Origin: Streptomyces xanthochromogenes | GTDB taxonomy: Bacteria; Actinomycetota; Actinomycetes; Streptomycetales; Streptomycetaceae | Direction of reading: 5' to 3' | DNA: 64,000 nucleotides | Assembly (NCBI RefSeq): GCF_014650455.1 | Contig: NZ_BMUZ01000004.1 | Coordinates: 655,430-719,429 of the forward strand | In this document: in pieces, positions 8,173 to 16,406 of the stretch | Layout: each line of letters begins with the position of its first letter | Position numbering within the stretch: the stretch's first letter is position 1 | Translations under genes and position numbers: made by a program | The notes under the pieces: model-generated | The model's input: the letters and a program-made list of their open reading frames with translations, nothing else | Told to the model about the DNA's origin: nothing | The model's database searches: none

Positions 8173-9557
8173 GCGGGCCCATCCGTCTGGAGCCGCCCGA
8201 CGGCCGCGACGACACCCTGACCCTGCGGCTCGCCACCGAGTCGACGATGACGCTCCGCCTGCCGGGCCGGCGGCCCGCACGGTGGGGCAAGGACGCGGCG
8301 GTGGACCGTCTCGCCGCCGAACTCGCCGATCAGATAGGGCCCGCCGTCCACGCCTACGAGGTGGCGGCGGTCCTGGAGTCGGAGGGCCTGACGGCCCAGC
8401 AGATCGCGGACGAGTACGGCCACCGCAATCTGTTCGCGCTGGCCGAGGACCTGTACGGCCGGGTACCGCGCAGCTTCCCGGAGCCGCCCGCGGCCGCCGA
8501 CCCCTGGAAGCCCGACCCGGTGCGCTGTGGGCTGCGCGGCGCGCTGTTCGCGCTGCCCGGGCTCGCCTATCCGCTCACCGCACGGCTGTGGCAGAGCGAC
8601 CGGGCGGTGCTCGCCCTGGTCGTGGCGGGCCTGATCTCGTGGGCCTGGGGGCAGGGGCTCGGCCACCGGGCCTATCTGCGGATGGCCTCGGGCCGGGCCG
8701 AGGCGGCCCGCACCCTGATGGCGGGCGCGCCGCTCGGTGCGCTGCTCGCCTTCGTGACGGGCCTGGCGATCGTGGGGCCGAGCCCCGCCGCGTTCTTCGT
8801 GGCGGGTCAGTCCTGCTATCTCGCGGCGGCCGGCGTCCTGCTGGTCCTGGCCCGCGAGCGGCTCCTGCTCGGCGCGCTCGCCCCGCTGATGGTCGGGGCC
8901 GCCGCGCTGCCGTTCCGCGAGCCGGGCGCGCCGCTGCGGATCGGGATCAGCGTGTTCACGCTCGTCCTGGTGGCCGGGGCCGCCGCCCACTGTCTGCGCG
9001 GGACGCTGAAGCTGCCCGCCGCGTCCGCCCCGGTGAGTCCGCCGCTGGTGGCATCGCTCCCGTACGGCCTGTTCGGGCTCGCCGCCGGAGTGCTGGTGGC
9101 CTTCGCCGGGCAGCAGCATCCACTGGCGGTGATCGCACTGACCCTCAGCATGGGCCCCGCCGAGTGGCTGCTCTACCGCTACCGGGGCCTGTCGGTCGCG
9201 GCGCTGCGGGCGACGGCCACCCCGGCCGCCTTCCGGTGGCGCTCGGCCGCCGTCCTCGGCGGCTGCCTGCTCGTCTACCTGCTGCCCCTGATCCCGGCCG
9301 CACTGCTCACCGGCGCGGAGCCCGCACCCCTGCTCGCGCTCGCCGCCCTGCTGTGGACGGCGCTGCTGCTCCAGGCGTTCGGCATCGCCTGGGTGCCGGC
9401 CGCGGTCAGCCTCGCGGCCGCGACCGGGGTGGCCTCGGCGGCCCTGGCCGCACCGCCGCCGGGACCGCTCACCGAGTTCCTCTGTTGTACGGCCGCCGCC
9501 CTGGCCCTGACGGGCACCACCCTGCACCTGCTCGGGCGGCCCACGGCACACGCCTGA
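8169..9557 (+). CDS. Polytopic membrane protein, candidate polysaccharide exporter
   Basis: 462 residues. Residues 1-115 are soluble and predicted cytosolic (Arg/Asp/Glu-rich). The rest contains roughly ten to twelve hydrophobic segments, for example ALFALPGLAYPLTARLW, AVLALVVAGLISWAWG, LLVLARERLLLGALAPLMVG and LALAALLWTALLLQAFGIAW. I do not recognise a named family by eye. Its 4-bp overlap with the PelF-like gene and similar topology suggest a PelG-like (MOP/Wzx-type) partner that moves the chain across the membrane. That is inference from context; the sequence shows no diagnostic motif. The following 104 bp hold no gene and no clear promoter. Confidence 0.7.
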   Translation: MSGPIRLEPPDGRDDTLTLRLATESTMTLRLPGRRPARWGKDAAVDRLAAELADQIGPAVHAYEVAAVLESEGLTAQQIADEYGHRNLFALAEDLYGRVPRSFPEPPAAADPWKPDPVRCGLRGALFALPGLAYPLTARLWQSDRAVLALVVAGLISWAWGQGLGHRAYLRMASGRAEAARTLMAGAPLGALLAFVTGLAIVGPSPAAFFVAGQSCYLAAAGVLLVLARERLLLGALAPLMVGAAALPFREPGAPLRIGISVFTLVLVAGAAAHCLRGTLKLPAASAPVSPPLVASLPYGLFGLAAGVLVAFAGQQHPLAVIALTLSMGPAEWLLYRYRGLSVAALRATATPAAFRWRSAAVLGGCLLVYLLPLIPAALLTGAEPAPLLALAALLWTALLLQAFGIAWVPAAVSLAAATGVASAALAAPPPGPLTEFLCCTAAALALTGTTLHLLGRPTAHA

Positions 9558-9661
9558 CCCCGCACCACGGCCCCACCCGGCGCCCCAGCCGGACCACGGG
9601 CCTCACACACCGCACGCGAACGATCACCACACGTACCGAACCACCTTGAGAGGAGCGGCAG

Positions 9662-10663
9662 TTGTCCTCCGCACCGCTTGTCGCCGTCACCGGAGCCGAA
9701 GGCTTCATCGGAAGCCACCTGACCGAGGCCCTCGTCGCCTCGGGCCACCGGGTCCGCGCGATGGCCCAGTACAACTCGTTCTCGTCCTACGGCTGGCTGG
9801 AGACGCTGTCCCCCGAGGTCCTCGACCAGGTGGACATCGTCCTCGGCGACGTCCGCGACCCCGGCTCGGTACGCGGTCTGATCGAGGGCGCCGAAGCCGT
9901 CTACCACTTGGCTGCCCTGATCGCGATCCCGTATTCGTACCAGGCCCCGCACAGTTACGTGGACACCAACGTCACGGGCACGCTGAACGTCCTGGAGGCG
10001 GTCCGCGCCCTCGGCACGCCGCGCCTGGTGCACACGTCCACCAGCGAGACGTACGGCACCGCGCAGACCGTGCCGATCAGCGAGGACCACCCCATCAACA
10101 CCCAGTCCCCGTACGCCGCTTCGAAGGCCGGCGGGGACCGGCTCGCGGACAGCTACTTCGCGAGCTTCGCGACGCCGGTGGTCACGCTGCGGCCGTTCAA
10201 CACCTACGGGCCGCGCCAGTCGATGCGAGCCGTGATCCCCACCGTCATCGGCCAGGTCGCGGCGGGCGAACGCACCATCACACTCGGCGATCTGCGCCCC
10301 ACCCGGGACTTCACGTTCGCCGCCGACACCGCGCGGGCCTTCCTCGCGGTGGGCACCGCCCCCGCCGAGCGCGTCGTGGGGCGCACGTTCAACGCCGGTA
10401 CCGGCACCGAGATATCGGTCGGGGACCTGGTGCGGCTCATCGGCAAGGTCATGGGCGCCGAGCTCGACGTCCGCGAGGACGAGCAGCGCATCCGGCCCGC
10501 CAACTCCGAAGTGATGCGTCTGGTGGCGGACGCGAGCCGGCTCACCGAGGCCACCGGCTGGCAGCCGGGGTTCGGCCTGGAGTCGGGCCTTGAGCGGACC
10601 GCGGAGTTCTTCCGCGACCCGGGCAACCTCGCACGCTACAAGACCGGCATCTACAACATCTGA
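9662..10663 (+). CDS. NAD-dependent sugar 4,6-dehydratase, LegB-like (extended SDR)
   Basis: 333 residues. TTG start at 9662 supported by GAGAGGAG nine bases upstream. Motifs: TGAEGFIGSHLTEAL (NAD binding), HLAALIAIPYSY, STSETYGTA and catalytic SPYAASK (Y-x3-K), then RPFNTYGPRQS. The pattern, including 'YNSFSSYGWLETL' and 'IAIPYSYQAP..YVDTNVTGTLNVL', is that of LegB-type UDP-GlcNAc 4,6-dehydratases rather than plain C4-epimerases. Such enzymes make NDP-4-keto-6-deoxy sugars. It is followed by a nucleotidyltransferase and a reductase-like SDR, a coherent deoxysugar set. A GalE-like epimerase role cannot be excluded without testing. Confidence 0.85.
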   Translation: MSSAPLVAVTGAEGFIGSHLTEALVASGHRVRAMAQYNSFSSYGWLETLSPEVLDQVDIVLGDVRDPGSVRGLIEGAEAVYHLAALIAIPYSYQAPHSYVDTNVTGTLNVLEAVRALGTPRLVHTSTSETYGTAQTVPISEDHPINTQSPYAASKAGGDRLADSYFASFATPVVTLRPFNTYGPRQSMRAVIPTVIGQVAAGERTITLGDLRPTRDFTFAADTARAFLAVGTAPAERVVGRTFNAGTGTEISVGDLVRLIGKVMGAELDVREDEQRIRPANSEVMRLVADASRLTEATGWQPGFGLESGLERTAEFFRDPGNLARYKTGIYNI

Positions 10664-10693
10664 CTCTGCAGTCCCCACCCTAGGGAGGCTCCC

Positions 10694-11407
10694 ATGCACG
10701 CAGTGATACTCGCCGGAGGCAAGGGCGTCCGGCTGCGGCCGTACACCACGGCGCTGCCCAAGCCGCTGGTCCCGATCGGCGACCAGCACGCGATCCTGGA
10801 GATCGTGCTGCGCCAGCTCGCGGCCTCCGGGTTCACCAGCTGCACCATCGCCATCGGCCACCTCGGCCAGATCATCCGCGCCTACGTGGGCGACGGCGAA
10901 CGCTGGGGCCTGGACATCGACTACAGCACCGAGGAGAGCCCGCTCGGCACCATCGGCCCGCTCCTGACCATGCGGGACCGGCTGCCGGAATCCTTCCTCG
11001 TCATGAACGGGGACATCCTGACCGACCTCGACTACGCGGACGTGCTCACCCAGCACCGGACCAGCGGCGCGCCGCTGACCATCGCCACCTACGCCCGCAA
11101 GGTGCACATCGACTTCGGGGTGCTGACCACCGACGACACCAAGGTGGTCGCCTTCACCGAGAAGCCGAGCATGGACTACCGGGTGTCGATGGGCGTGTAC
11201 GGCCTGTCGCTCGACACGCTGGCCAACTACACGCCCGGCCTGCCGCTGGGCTTCGACGAGCTGGTCCTGGACCTGCTCAAGGCCGAAACCCCGCCGCACG
11301 CCTACGCGTTCGAGGGCTACTGGCTGGACATAGGGCGCCCGGACGACTACGACCGGGCCAACGCCGAGTTCACCACCCACCGTTCCCTCCTGCTGAAGGG
11401 GGCCTGA
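10694..11407 (+). CDS. Sugar-phosphate nucleotidyltransferase
   Basis: 237 residues, NTP_transferase family. Starts with the nucleotide-binding signature ILAGGKGVRLRPYT and the LPKPLVPIGD loop, has the metal-binding FLVMNGDIL segment, then FTEKPS and GYWLDIGRPDDY. It activates a sugar-1-phosphate to an NDP-sugar. It lacks the left-handed helix acyltransferase domain of GlmU and the C-terminal extension of RmlA. Shine-Dalgarno AGGGAGG eight bases before the ATG. It lies between the LegB-like dehydratase and an RmlD-like SDR (7 nt gap to the latter), so it presumably supplies their NDP-sugar. Confidence 0.87.
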   Translation: MHAVILAGGKGVRLRPYTTALPKPLVPIGDQHAILEIVLRQLAASGFTSCTIAIGHLGQIIRAYVGDGERWGLDIDYSTEESPLGTIGPLLTMRDRLPESFLVMNGDILTDLDYADVLTQHRTSGAPLTIATYARKVHIDFGVLTTDDTKVVAFTEKPSMDYRVSMGVYGLSLDTLANYTPGLPLGFDELVLDLLKAETPPHAYAFEGYWLDIGRPDDYDRANAEFTTHRSLLLKGA

Positions 11408-11414
11408 CCGCCCC

Positions 11415-12323
11415 ATGCGCATCCTCGTACTGGGGCACAGCGGCTACCTGGGCGGCCATGTCGCCCAGGAGTTGCGTGCCCTGCCCGGCGTGCGGTACTT
11501 CGGCACGGGCCGGAGCTCCACGTCGGACCTCGCCGTGGACCTCGCCACCGTCGCCCCGGCCCAACTCGCCGAACAGCTCTTCTCGTTCGCGCCCGACGCG
11601 GTCGTCAACTGCGCGGGCGCGGTCGGCCCGCAGTCCGTGCCCCTCGCCGAGGTCAACGTCCGGGGCCCCGCCGTGCTGTGCGCGGCCCTGCGCGAGGCGG
11701 CCCCGACCGCCAGGCTCGTCCACCTCGGCTCCGCGGCCGAGTACGGGCCGAGCGGCATCGGAGAACGCGTCACCGAGCAGACCGCGGCCCGGCCCACCAC
11801 GCTGTACGGGGCCACGAAGCTGGCCGGCACCCTGGCCGTCACCTCGTCGGGGCTCGACGCCGTGGTGCTGCGGATCACCAACCCGGTCGGTCCCGGCGCG
11901 CCCGCCGCCGGGCTGCCGGGCCGGCTGGCCCGTCAACTGCGCGACCTCGGACCCCGGTCCTCGGTACGCCTCGGCGACCTCTCCGCGCACCGCGACTTCG
12001 TGGACGCGCGGGACGTCGCGCACGCCGCGGTCCTCGCGGCGACCGGCGGCGGCCCGCTGCCCCCGATCCTGAACATCTCCCGTGGACAGGCAGTACCCGT
12101 CCGGGAGTTGGTGCACGAGCTGGCCCGCGCGGCCGGGTTCAAGGGCCACATCGAGGAGAACGCCGAGGGTTCGGCGCGCTCGGCGGACGTGCCCTGGCAG
12201 TGTTCCGACCCGGCCGCGGCCCGCACCACGCTCGGCTGGTCGCCCCGGCACGACCTCGCCGGCTCGGTGGCGGCACTGTGGGCGGCCGTGTGCGCCGAGC
12301 CGGACCGGGAACCGGTGCACTGA
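11415..12323 (+). CDS. NAD-dependent epimerase/dehydratase (RmlD-like SDR)
   Basis: 302 residues, extended SDR. N-terminal GHSGYLGGHVA replaces the classical GxxGxxG, followed by VVNCAG, HLGSAAEYG and catalytic LYGATK (Y-x3-K), then FVDARDVAHAA. RmlD-type members reduce the 4-keto group made by a 4,6-dehydratase, which matches its position two genes after one. The last base of its stop codon is the first base of the next ATG (TGATG), so translation is coupled to the spherulin-4 gene. Confidence 0.82.
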   Translation: MRILVLGHSGYLGGHVAQELRALPGVRYFGTGRSSTSDLAVDLATVAPAQLAEQLFSFAPDAVVNCAGAVGPQSVPLAEVNVRGPAVLCAALREAAPTARLVHLGSAAEYGPSGIGERVTEQTAARPTTLYGATKLAGTLAVTSSGLDAVVLRITNPVGPGAPAAGLPGRLARQLRDLGPRSSVRLGDLSAHRDFVDARDVAHAAVLAATGGGPLPPILNISRGQAVPVRELVHELARAAGFKGHIEENAEGSARSADVPWQCSDPAAARTTLGWSPRHDLAGSVAALWAAVCAEPDREPVH

Positions 12324-12982
12324 TGCTGCTGGTTCCCCTCTACGTCCACCCCGCCGAGGACCCGGCCGCCTGGCGGCGGCTCGCCGAGGCGGCGGACGAT
12401 GTGTACGGGGTGGTGCTGAACGCGGCCGACGGCCCGGGCACCGCCCCGGATTCGGCGTTCACCGGCCCGGTCGAGGCGCTGCGCTCGGCCGGTGTACGGG
12501 TGCTCGGCTATGTCGACCTGGACTACGGCGCCCGGCCCCTGGACGAAGTGGTCCGGGACATCGACCGTCATCGCGCCTGGTACGGCACCGACGGCTGCTT
12601 CTTCGACCGGGCACCCGCCGACCGCACCGGCCTGCCGTTCGTACGGCAGGTGACCCGGGCCGCGCGGAAGGCGGGCACCACGACGCTGGTGCTCAACCCG
12701 GGAGTGCATCCCGCGCCCGGCTATCTGCGCCTGGCGGATCTGGTGGTCACCTTCGAGGGACACTGGACGACCTATGTGTCCACGTTCTCCCGGCCCGGCT
12801 GGGCCGACCGCCAACCGCCCGAGCGGCTCTGCCACTTGGTGTACGGCGTGCCCGGGGCGCTCCTCGCGCTCGCCCTGCGGACGACGGGGGACCGTGGCGC
12901 CGGCGTGTGCTGCGTGGTCGAGCGCGAGCTGCCCAACCCGTGGGCGGCGCTGCCGCCCGTGCTTCCCGGAAAGACACCATGA
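12323..12982 (+). CDS. Spherulin-4 family protein (GH135/Sph3-like)
   Basis: 219 residues: a compact TIM-barrel of the spherulation-specific family 4. MLLVPLYVHPAEDPAAW at the N-terminus, VLGYVDLDYGARPLDEV, the WYGTDGCFFDRAP segment and VTFEGHWTTYV are recognisable. Fungal Sph3 (GH135) cleaves galactosaminogalactan and needs an acidic pair after FF plus a later Glu; here the pair reads D-R rather than the D-E I remember, with the later Glu present in VTFEG. No signal peptide is present, and the start overlaps the previous stop (TGATG), leaving no room for one. It may act in the cytosol or leave by another route. It overlaps the GH114 gene by 4 bp. Confidence 0.82.
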   Translation: MLLVPLYVHPAEDPAAWRRLAEAADDVYGVVLNAADGPGTAPDSAFTGPVEALRSAGVRVLGYVDLDYGARPLDEVVRDIDRHRAWYGTDGCFFDRAPADRTGLPFVRQVTRAARKAGTTTLVLNPGVHPAPGYLRLADLVVTFEGHWTTYVSTFSRPGWADRQPPERLCHLVYGVPGALLALALRTTGDRGAGVCCVVERELPNPWAALPPVLPGKTP

Positions 12983-13938
12983 ACCGCACCCCGCCCCGCC
13001 GTTCGACCGCGCTGCTGTGCACCGCCGTCACGCTCCTGCTGCTCGCGACCGCCTGCTCGTCCGGCACCTCCGACGACGACGCGGACGGCCCGGACGAACC
13101 CACACCGACGTCGAGCGCACCCGCGCCCACGCACACCCCGGCCCCCGGCAGACCGGGCAAGCCGTCGCCCGGCAGCACCGCCCCTTCCTCGTCGCCCTCC
13201 TCGCCCGCGCCGCCCGCTCCGAGCGGCCCGGCGAAGGCGAAGATCTGGCAGCCGAGGCCCGGCACCGCCTGGCAGTGGCAGCTCAACGGCCGGGTGCAGG
13301 ACGGCCCCGACGTCGCGGTGTACGACATCGACGGCTTCGAGAACACCGCGGCCGATGTCGCCAAGCTGCACAGCCAGGGCCGCAAGGCGATCTGCTACAT
13401 CAACGCCGGCGCCTGGGAGAACTTCCGGTCGGACAAGGGGGACTTCCCGAGTTCGGTGCAGGGCGAGAACAACGGCTGGGAGGGCGAGCGCTGGCTCGAC
13501 ATCCGGCAGATCGATGTGCTGCGGCCGTTGATGGAGCGCCGCTTCGACATGTGCCAGCAGAAGGGCTTCGACGGCGTCGAGCCCGACCTCATGGACGGCT
13601 ACGCCAACAAGACGGGCTTCCCGCTCACGGCCGCGGACCAGCTGGCGTACAACCGCATGCTCGCGGGGATCGCCCATGCGCGGGGCCTCGCGGTGGGGCT
13701 CAAGAACGACCTCCAGCAGATCCCCGAGCTGGTGCCCGACTTCGAGTTCGCGGTCAACGAGCAGTGCGCGCAGTACGACGAGTGCGCGAAGCTCACACCG
13801 TTCGTGAAGGCGGACAAGGCGGTGTTCCACGTCGAGTACGAGCTCCCCACCAAGGACTTCTGTGCCGAGTCCGACAAGCTGGGGCTCTCCTCGATGCGCA
13901 AGAACCTCAAGCTGGACGTGTGGCGTCAGCCCTGCTGA
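12979..13938 (+). CDS. GH114 endo-alpha-1,4-polygalactosaminidase-like lipoprotein (Ega3-like)
   Basis: 319 residues. Signal peptide with lipobox LLATAC, so predicted to be lipid-anchored outside the membrane. A Ser/Pro/Thr-rich linker (about residues 24-88) precedes the catalytic barrel: WQWQLNGRV, VAVYDIDGFENT, CYINAGAWENF, FDGVEPDLMDGY, VGLKNDLQQ and VFHVEYELP. These are the conserved blocks of GH114; the acidic residues in YDIDG and GVEPD are probable catalytic residues. Known GH114 enzymes cut de-N-acetylated galactosamine polymers, which fits a cluster with an Agd3-like deacetylase. ATGA overlap with the spherulin-4 gene. Last gene of the cluster, convergent with the AEC transporter 13 nt away. 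Confidence 0.88.
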   Translation: MNRTPPRRSTALLCTAVTLLLLATACSSGTSDDDADGPDEPTPTSSAPAPTHTPAPGRPGKPSPGSTAPSSSPSSPAPPAPSGPAKAKIWQPRPGTAWQWQLNGRVQDGPDVAVYDIDGFENTAADVAKLHSQGRKAICYINAGAWENFRSDKGDFPSSVQGENNGWEGERWLDIRQIDVLRPLMERRFDMCQQKGFDGVEPDLMDGYANKTGFPLTAADQLAYNRMLAGIAHARGLAVGLKNDLQQIPELVPDFEFAVNEQCAQYDECAKLTPFVKADKAVFHVEYELPTKDFCAESDKLGLSSMRKNLKLDVWRQPC

Positions 13939-13951
13939 GACGGTTGCGCCC

Positions 13952-14875
13952 TCAGCCGAGCAGGACCGCGATCAACGAGAGGGACGCCATCGACAGGAGG
14001 GTGGAGAGCAGCACGGTGTCCCGGGGCAGCGCGGTGTCGAGGCGGTATTCGGAGGCGAAGATGAAGGCGTTCTGTGCGGTGGGCAGCCCTGCGCAGAGCA
14101 CCACCGCGAACAGTTCGGGCCCGCCGAGCCCGAAGGCCCAGCGTCCCAACGCGTAGGCCAGGAGCGGCTGCACGGCCGTCTTCAGGGTGACGAGCAGGGC
14201 GCGCTCGGCCCGCTCCCCCGGGGCGGCCGTGGTCCGCGCGGTGAGCGACATGCCGAGCGCGAACAGGGCGGCGGGGACGGCGCCGCCGCCGAGAATGGTG
14301 AGCGGTGAGGTCACCTCGGCGGGCGGGTGGAGGCCGAGCCCGGCGACGGCCACCCCGGCGGCCGAGGCCCCGACCACCGGGTTGCGCAGGGGGAGTTGGA
14401 GCATGCGCAGCCATCGCCTGGGTGCGTCACGGCGTACGTCGAGTTCGATGAGGACCAGGATCAGCGGCGTGATGAACAGCATCTGGAAGAGGGCCGCGGC
14501 CACGATGAACGAGGTGTCGTGCAGGACGTGCACGGCGATCGGGATGCCGAGGTTCGCCGAGTTCACATAGGACGCGCCCATCGCTCCGATCGCCTGCTCG
14601 GCCCGCCTGCGTCCGAAGAGCCGCCCGCTCGCCACCAGGCCGGCCCCGAAGACGGCGAGCAGGCTGAGGGCGAAGACCGCGACGCCGGGCTGTGCGAGGT
14701 CCCCGGGCCGGGACTTCGCCATCGTCAGGAACAGCAGCGAGGGCATCGCGAACGTGAACGCGAAGCGGCCGAGCACCTGTTGGGCCTGGTCGCCGAGCAG
14801 GCCGTACCGCCCGGCGACCCAGCCGAACGCGGTGATGGTCCAGATGGGCAGGAATCCGGAGAAGACCGAGTGCAC
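13952..14875 (-). CDS. AEC-family (auxin efflux carrier-like) transporter
   Basis: 307 residues, about ten transmembrane segments. The N-terminal PIWTITAFGWVAGRYG, the YVNSANLGIPIAVHVL block with its conserved Asn and Gly, and C-terminal LPTAQNAFIFASEY are typical of the mem_trans/AEC family, which exports carboxylates in bacteria. GTG start. Downstream of the aromatic aldehyde dehydrogenase on the same strand (74 bp gap), so an aromatic-acid or dicarboxylate substrate is possible but unproven. Confidence 0.85.
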   Translation of the reverse strand: MHSVFSGFLPIWTITAFGWVAGRYGLLGDQAQQVLGRFAFTFAMPSLLFLTMAKSRPGDLAQPGVAVFALSLLAVFGAGLVASGRLFGRRRAEQAIGAMGASYVNSANLGIPIAVHVLHDTSFIVAAALFQMLFITPLILVLIELDVRRDAPRRWLRMLQLPLRNPVVGASAAGVAVAGLGLHPPAEVTSPLTILGGGAVPAALFALGMSLTARTTAAPGERAERALLVTLKTAVQPLLAYALGRWAFGLGGPELFAVVLCAGLPTAQNAFIFASEYRLDTALPRDTVLLSTLLSMASLSLIAVLLG

Positions 14876-14949
14876 CGGGCCAAGGATGCCCGACCGGTGT
14901 CCGGTCCTCGCGATCGGGGTCGCGCTGTGCGGACAGCGGTCCCCGCAGG

Positions 14950-16386
14950 TCAGAAGGGGTGGTCGGCGGGCTCGCGGCGCACGGTGGTCCAGCGCAGTTC
15001 GGTGAAGGCGTCCAGGTTGGCACCCCCGCCGAAGCGGGCACCGGTGCCGGAGGCCGCGATCCCGCCGAAGGGGGCCACCGCCTCGTCGTTGACCGTCTGG
15101 TCGTTGATGTGGGCGATCCCGGTCGGTACTCGGTCCGCGAGCTCCAGGCCGAGTGCGGTGTCCCGGGTGACGATGCCGAGCGAGAGACCGTACGGGCCGC
15201 TCGCCGCAAGCGCCGCGGCCTCGTCCAGGGTCGCGAAGGAGCGCACCGGCGCGACCGGCCCGAAGACCTCCTCGGTGTAGGCGGGGGTGCGGTCGTCGAC
15301 GTCGGCGAGGACGGTCGGGCGGTAGAAGAGGTCGCGGTGGCTGCCGCCGGCGACGAGCCGGGCGCCGCGTGCGGTGCTGGACTCCACCAGGGCGTGGATC
15401 TTGGCGACTTGGCCCCGGTCGATGACGGGGCCGAGGTGGACCCGCTCACGGTAGGGGTCCCCGACGGTCAGCGCCTCGGCCTTGGCGGCGAGCCGCTCGA
15501 TGTACTCGTCGTACAGGGAGTCGTGTACGAGGTGCCGGCCCGTGGTCATGCAGATCTGGCCCTGGTGGAAGTAGGAGCCCCAGGCGGCCTGGGCGACGGC
15601 ACCCTCCAGGTCCGCGTCCGCGAGGATGACGAGCGCGGAGTTTCCGCCCAACTCCAGGTGGGCGCGCTTGAGTTGGCGTCCGGCCGCCTCGCCGACACGG
15701 CGGCCGGCGGCGGTCGACCCGGTGAAGGAGATGACGGGAATCCGGGGGTCGGCCACAAGTGCCTGGCCGGTCCCTGCGCCGCCGGGCAGGATGTGCAGCA
15801 GTCCCTCGGGCAGCCCGGCCTCGGCGAACACGGCCCCGACCGCGAGGCCGCCGCAGACCGCGGTGCGCGGATCGGGCTTGAGCAGCACCGCGTTGCCCAG
15901 CGCGAGCGCGGGAGCCACCGAGCGGACGGACAGGATGAGCGGGGCGTTGAACGGGGCGATCACCCCGGCCACGCCGACCGGGACCCGGCGGGTGTAGGAC
16001 AGCCGGGGCTGTTCGCTCGGGAGCATCTCGCCCAGCGGCCGGGAGGTTAGGGCGGCCGCCTCGTAGCACTCCTGGGCGGCGACGTGCAGCTCGAAGTCGG
16101 CCTTGCCGGGGACCGAGCCGGACTCGCGCACCAGCCATTCCCGCAGTTCGTCGGCGTGGTGCGCGAAGAGGTCACCGGCGCGGCGCAGTACGGCGGCGCG
16201 TGCGGGGTGCGGGGTGCGTGCCCAGGCGGTCTGGGCCGCGACGGCGACTGCGGCTGCCGCCGCCACGTCCTCGCCGTCGGCGAGGGTGACGGCGCCGAGC
16301 GACTCGCCGGTGGCGGGCTCGACGACCTCGTACTCATCCCCGGCGAGCCGTGCGGGCTGCCACGTCTTGGGGTCGAGCAGGGTCAT
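14950..16386 (-). CDS. Aromatic aldehyde (benzaldehyde/vanillin-type) dehydrogenase
   Basis: 478 residues, ALDH superfamily, NAD(P)-dependent oxidation of an aldehyde to an acid. Visible: IAPFNAPLILSVRSVAPAL (cofactor-binding region), SFTGSTAAGRRVG, ELGGNSALVI with the general-base Glu, and catalytic Cys in GQICMTTGR. The MTLLDPKTWQ start and overall pattern match benzaldehyde/vanillin dehydrogenases of actinomycetes. ATG at 16386 with GGAGAG eight bases upstream; the longer frame to 16791 is not coding. A PcaF-like thiolase lies upstream on the same strand, consistent with aromatic catabolism. The 253-bp leader contains 40-bp repeats. Confidence 0.85.
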   Translation of the reverse strand: MTLLDPKTWQPARLAGDEYEVVEPATGESLGAVTLADGEDVAAAAAVAVAAQTAWARTPHPARAAVLRRAGDLFAHHADELREWLVRESGSVPGKADFELHVAAQECYEAAALTSRPLGEMLPSEQPRLSYTRRVPVGVAGVIAPFNAPLILSVRSVAPALALGNAVLLKPDPRTAVCGGLAVGAVFAEAGLPEGLLHILPGGAGTGQALVADPRIPVISFTGSTAAGRRVGEAAGRQLKRAHLELGGNSALVILADADLEGAVAQAAWGSYFHQGQICMTTGRHLVHDSLYDEYIERLAAKAEALTVGDPYRERVHLGPVIDRGQVAKIHALVESSTARGARLVAGGSHRDLFYRPTVLADVDDRTPAYTEEVFGPVAPVRSFATLDEAAALAASGPYGLSLGIVTRDTALGLELADRVPTGIAHINDQTVNDEAVAPFGGIAASGTGARFGGGANLDAFTELRWTTVRREPADHPF

Positions 16387-16406
16387 GAGGGCTCTCCAGT
16401 CACTTG

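Noticed and set aside
9275..11422. 715-residue minus-strand open frame
   Set aside because: Antisense to three genuine sugar-nucleotide genes with clear motifs.
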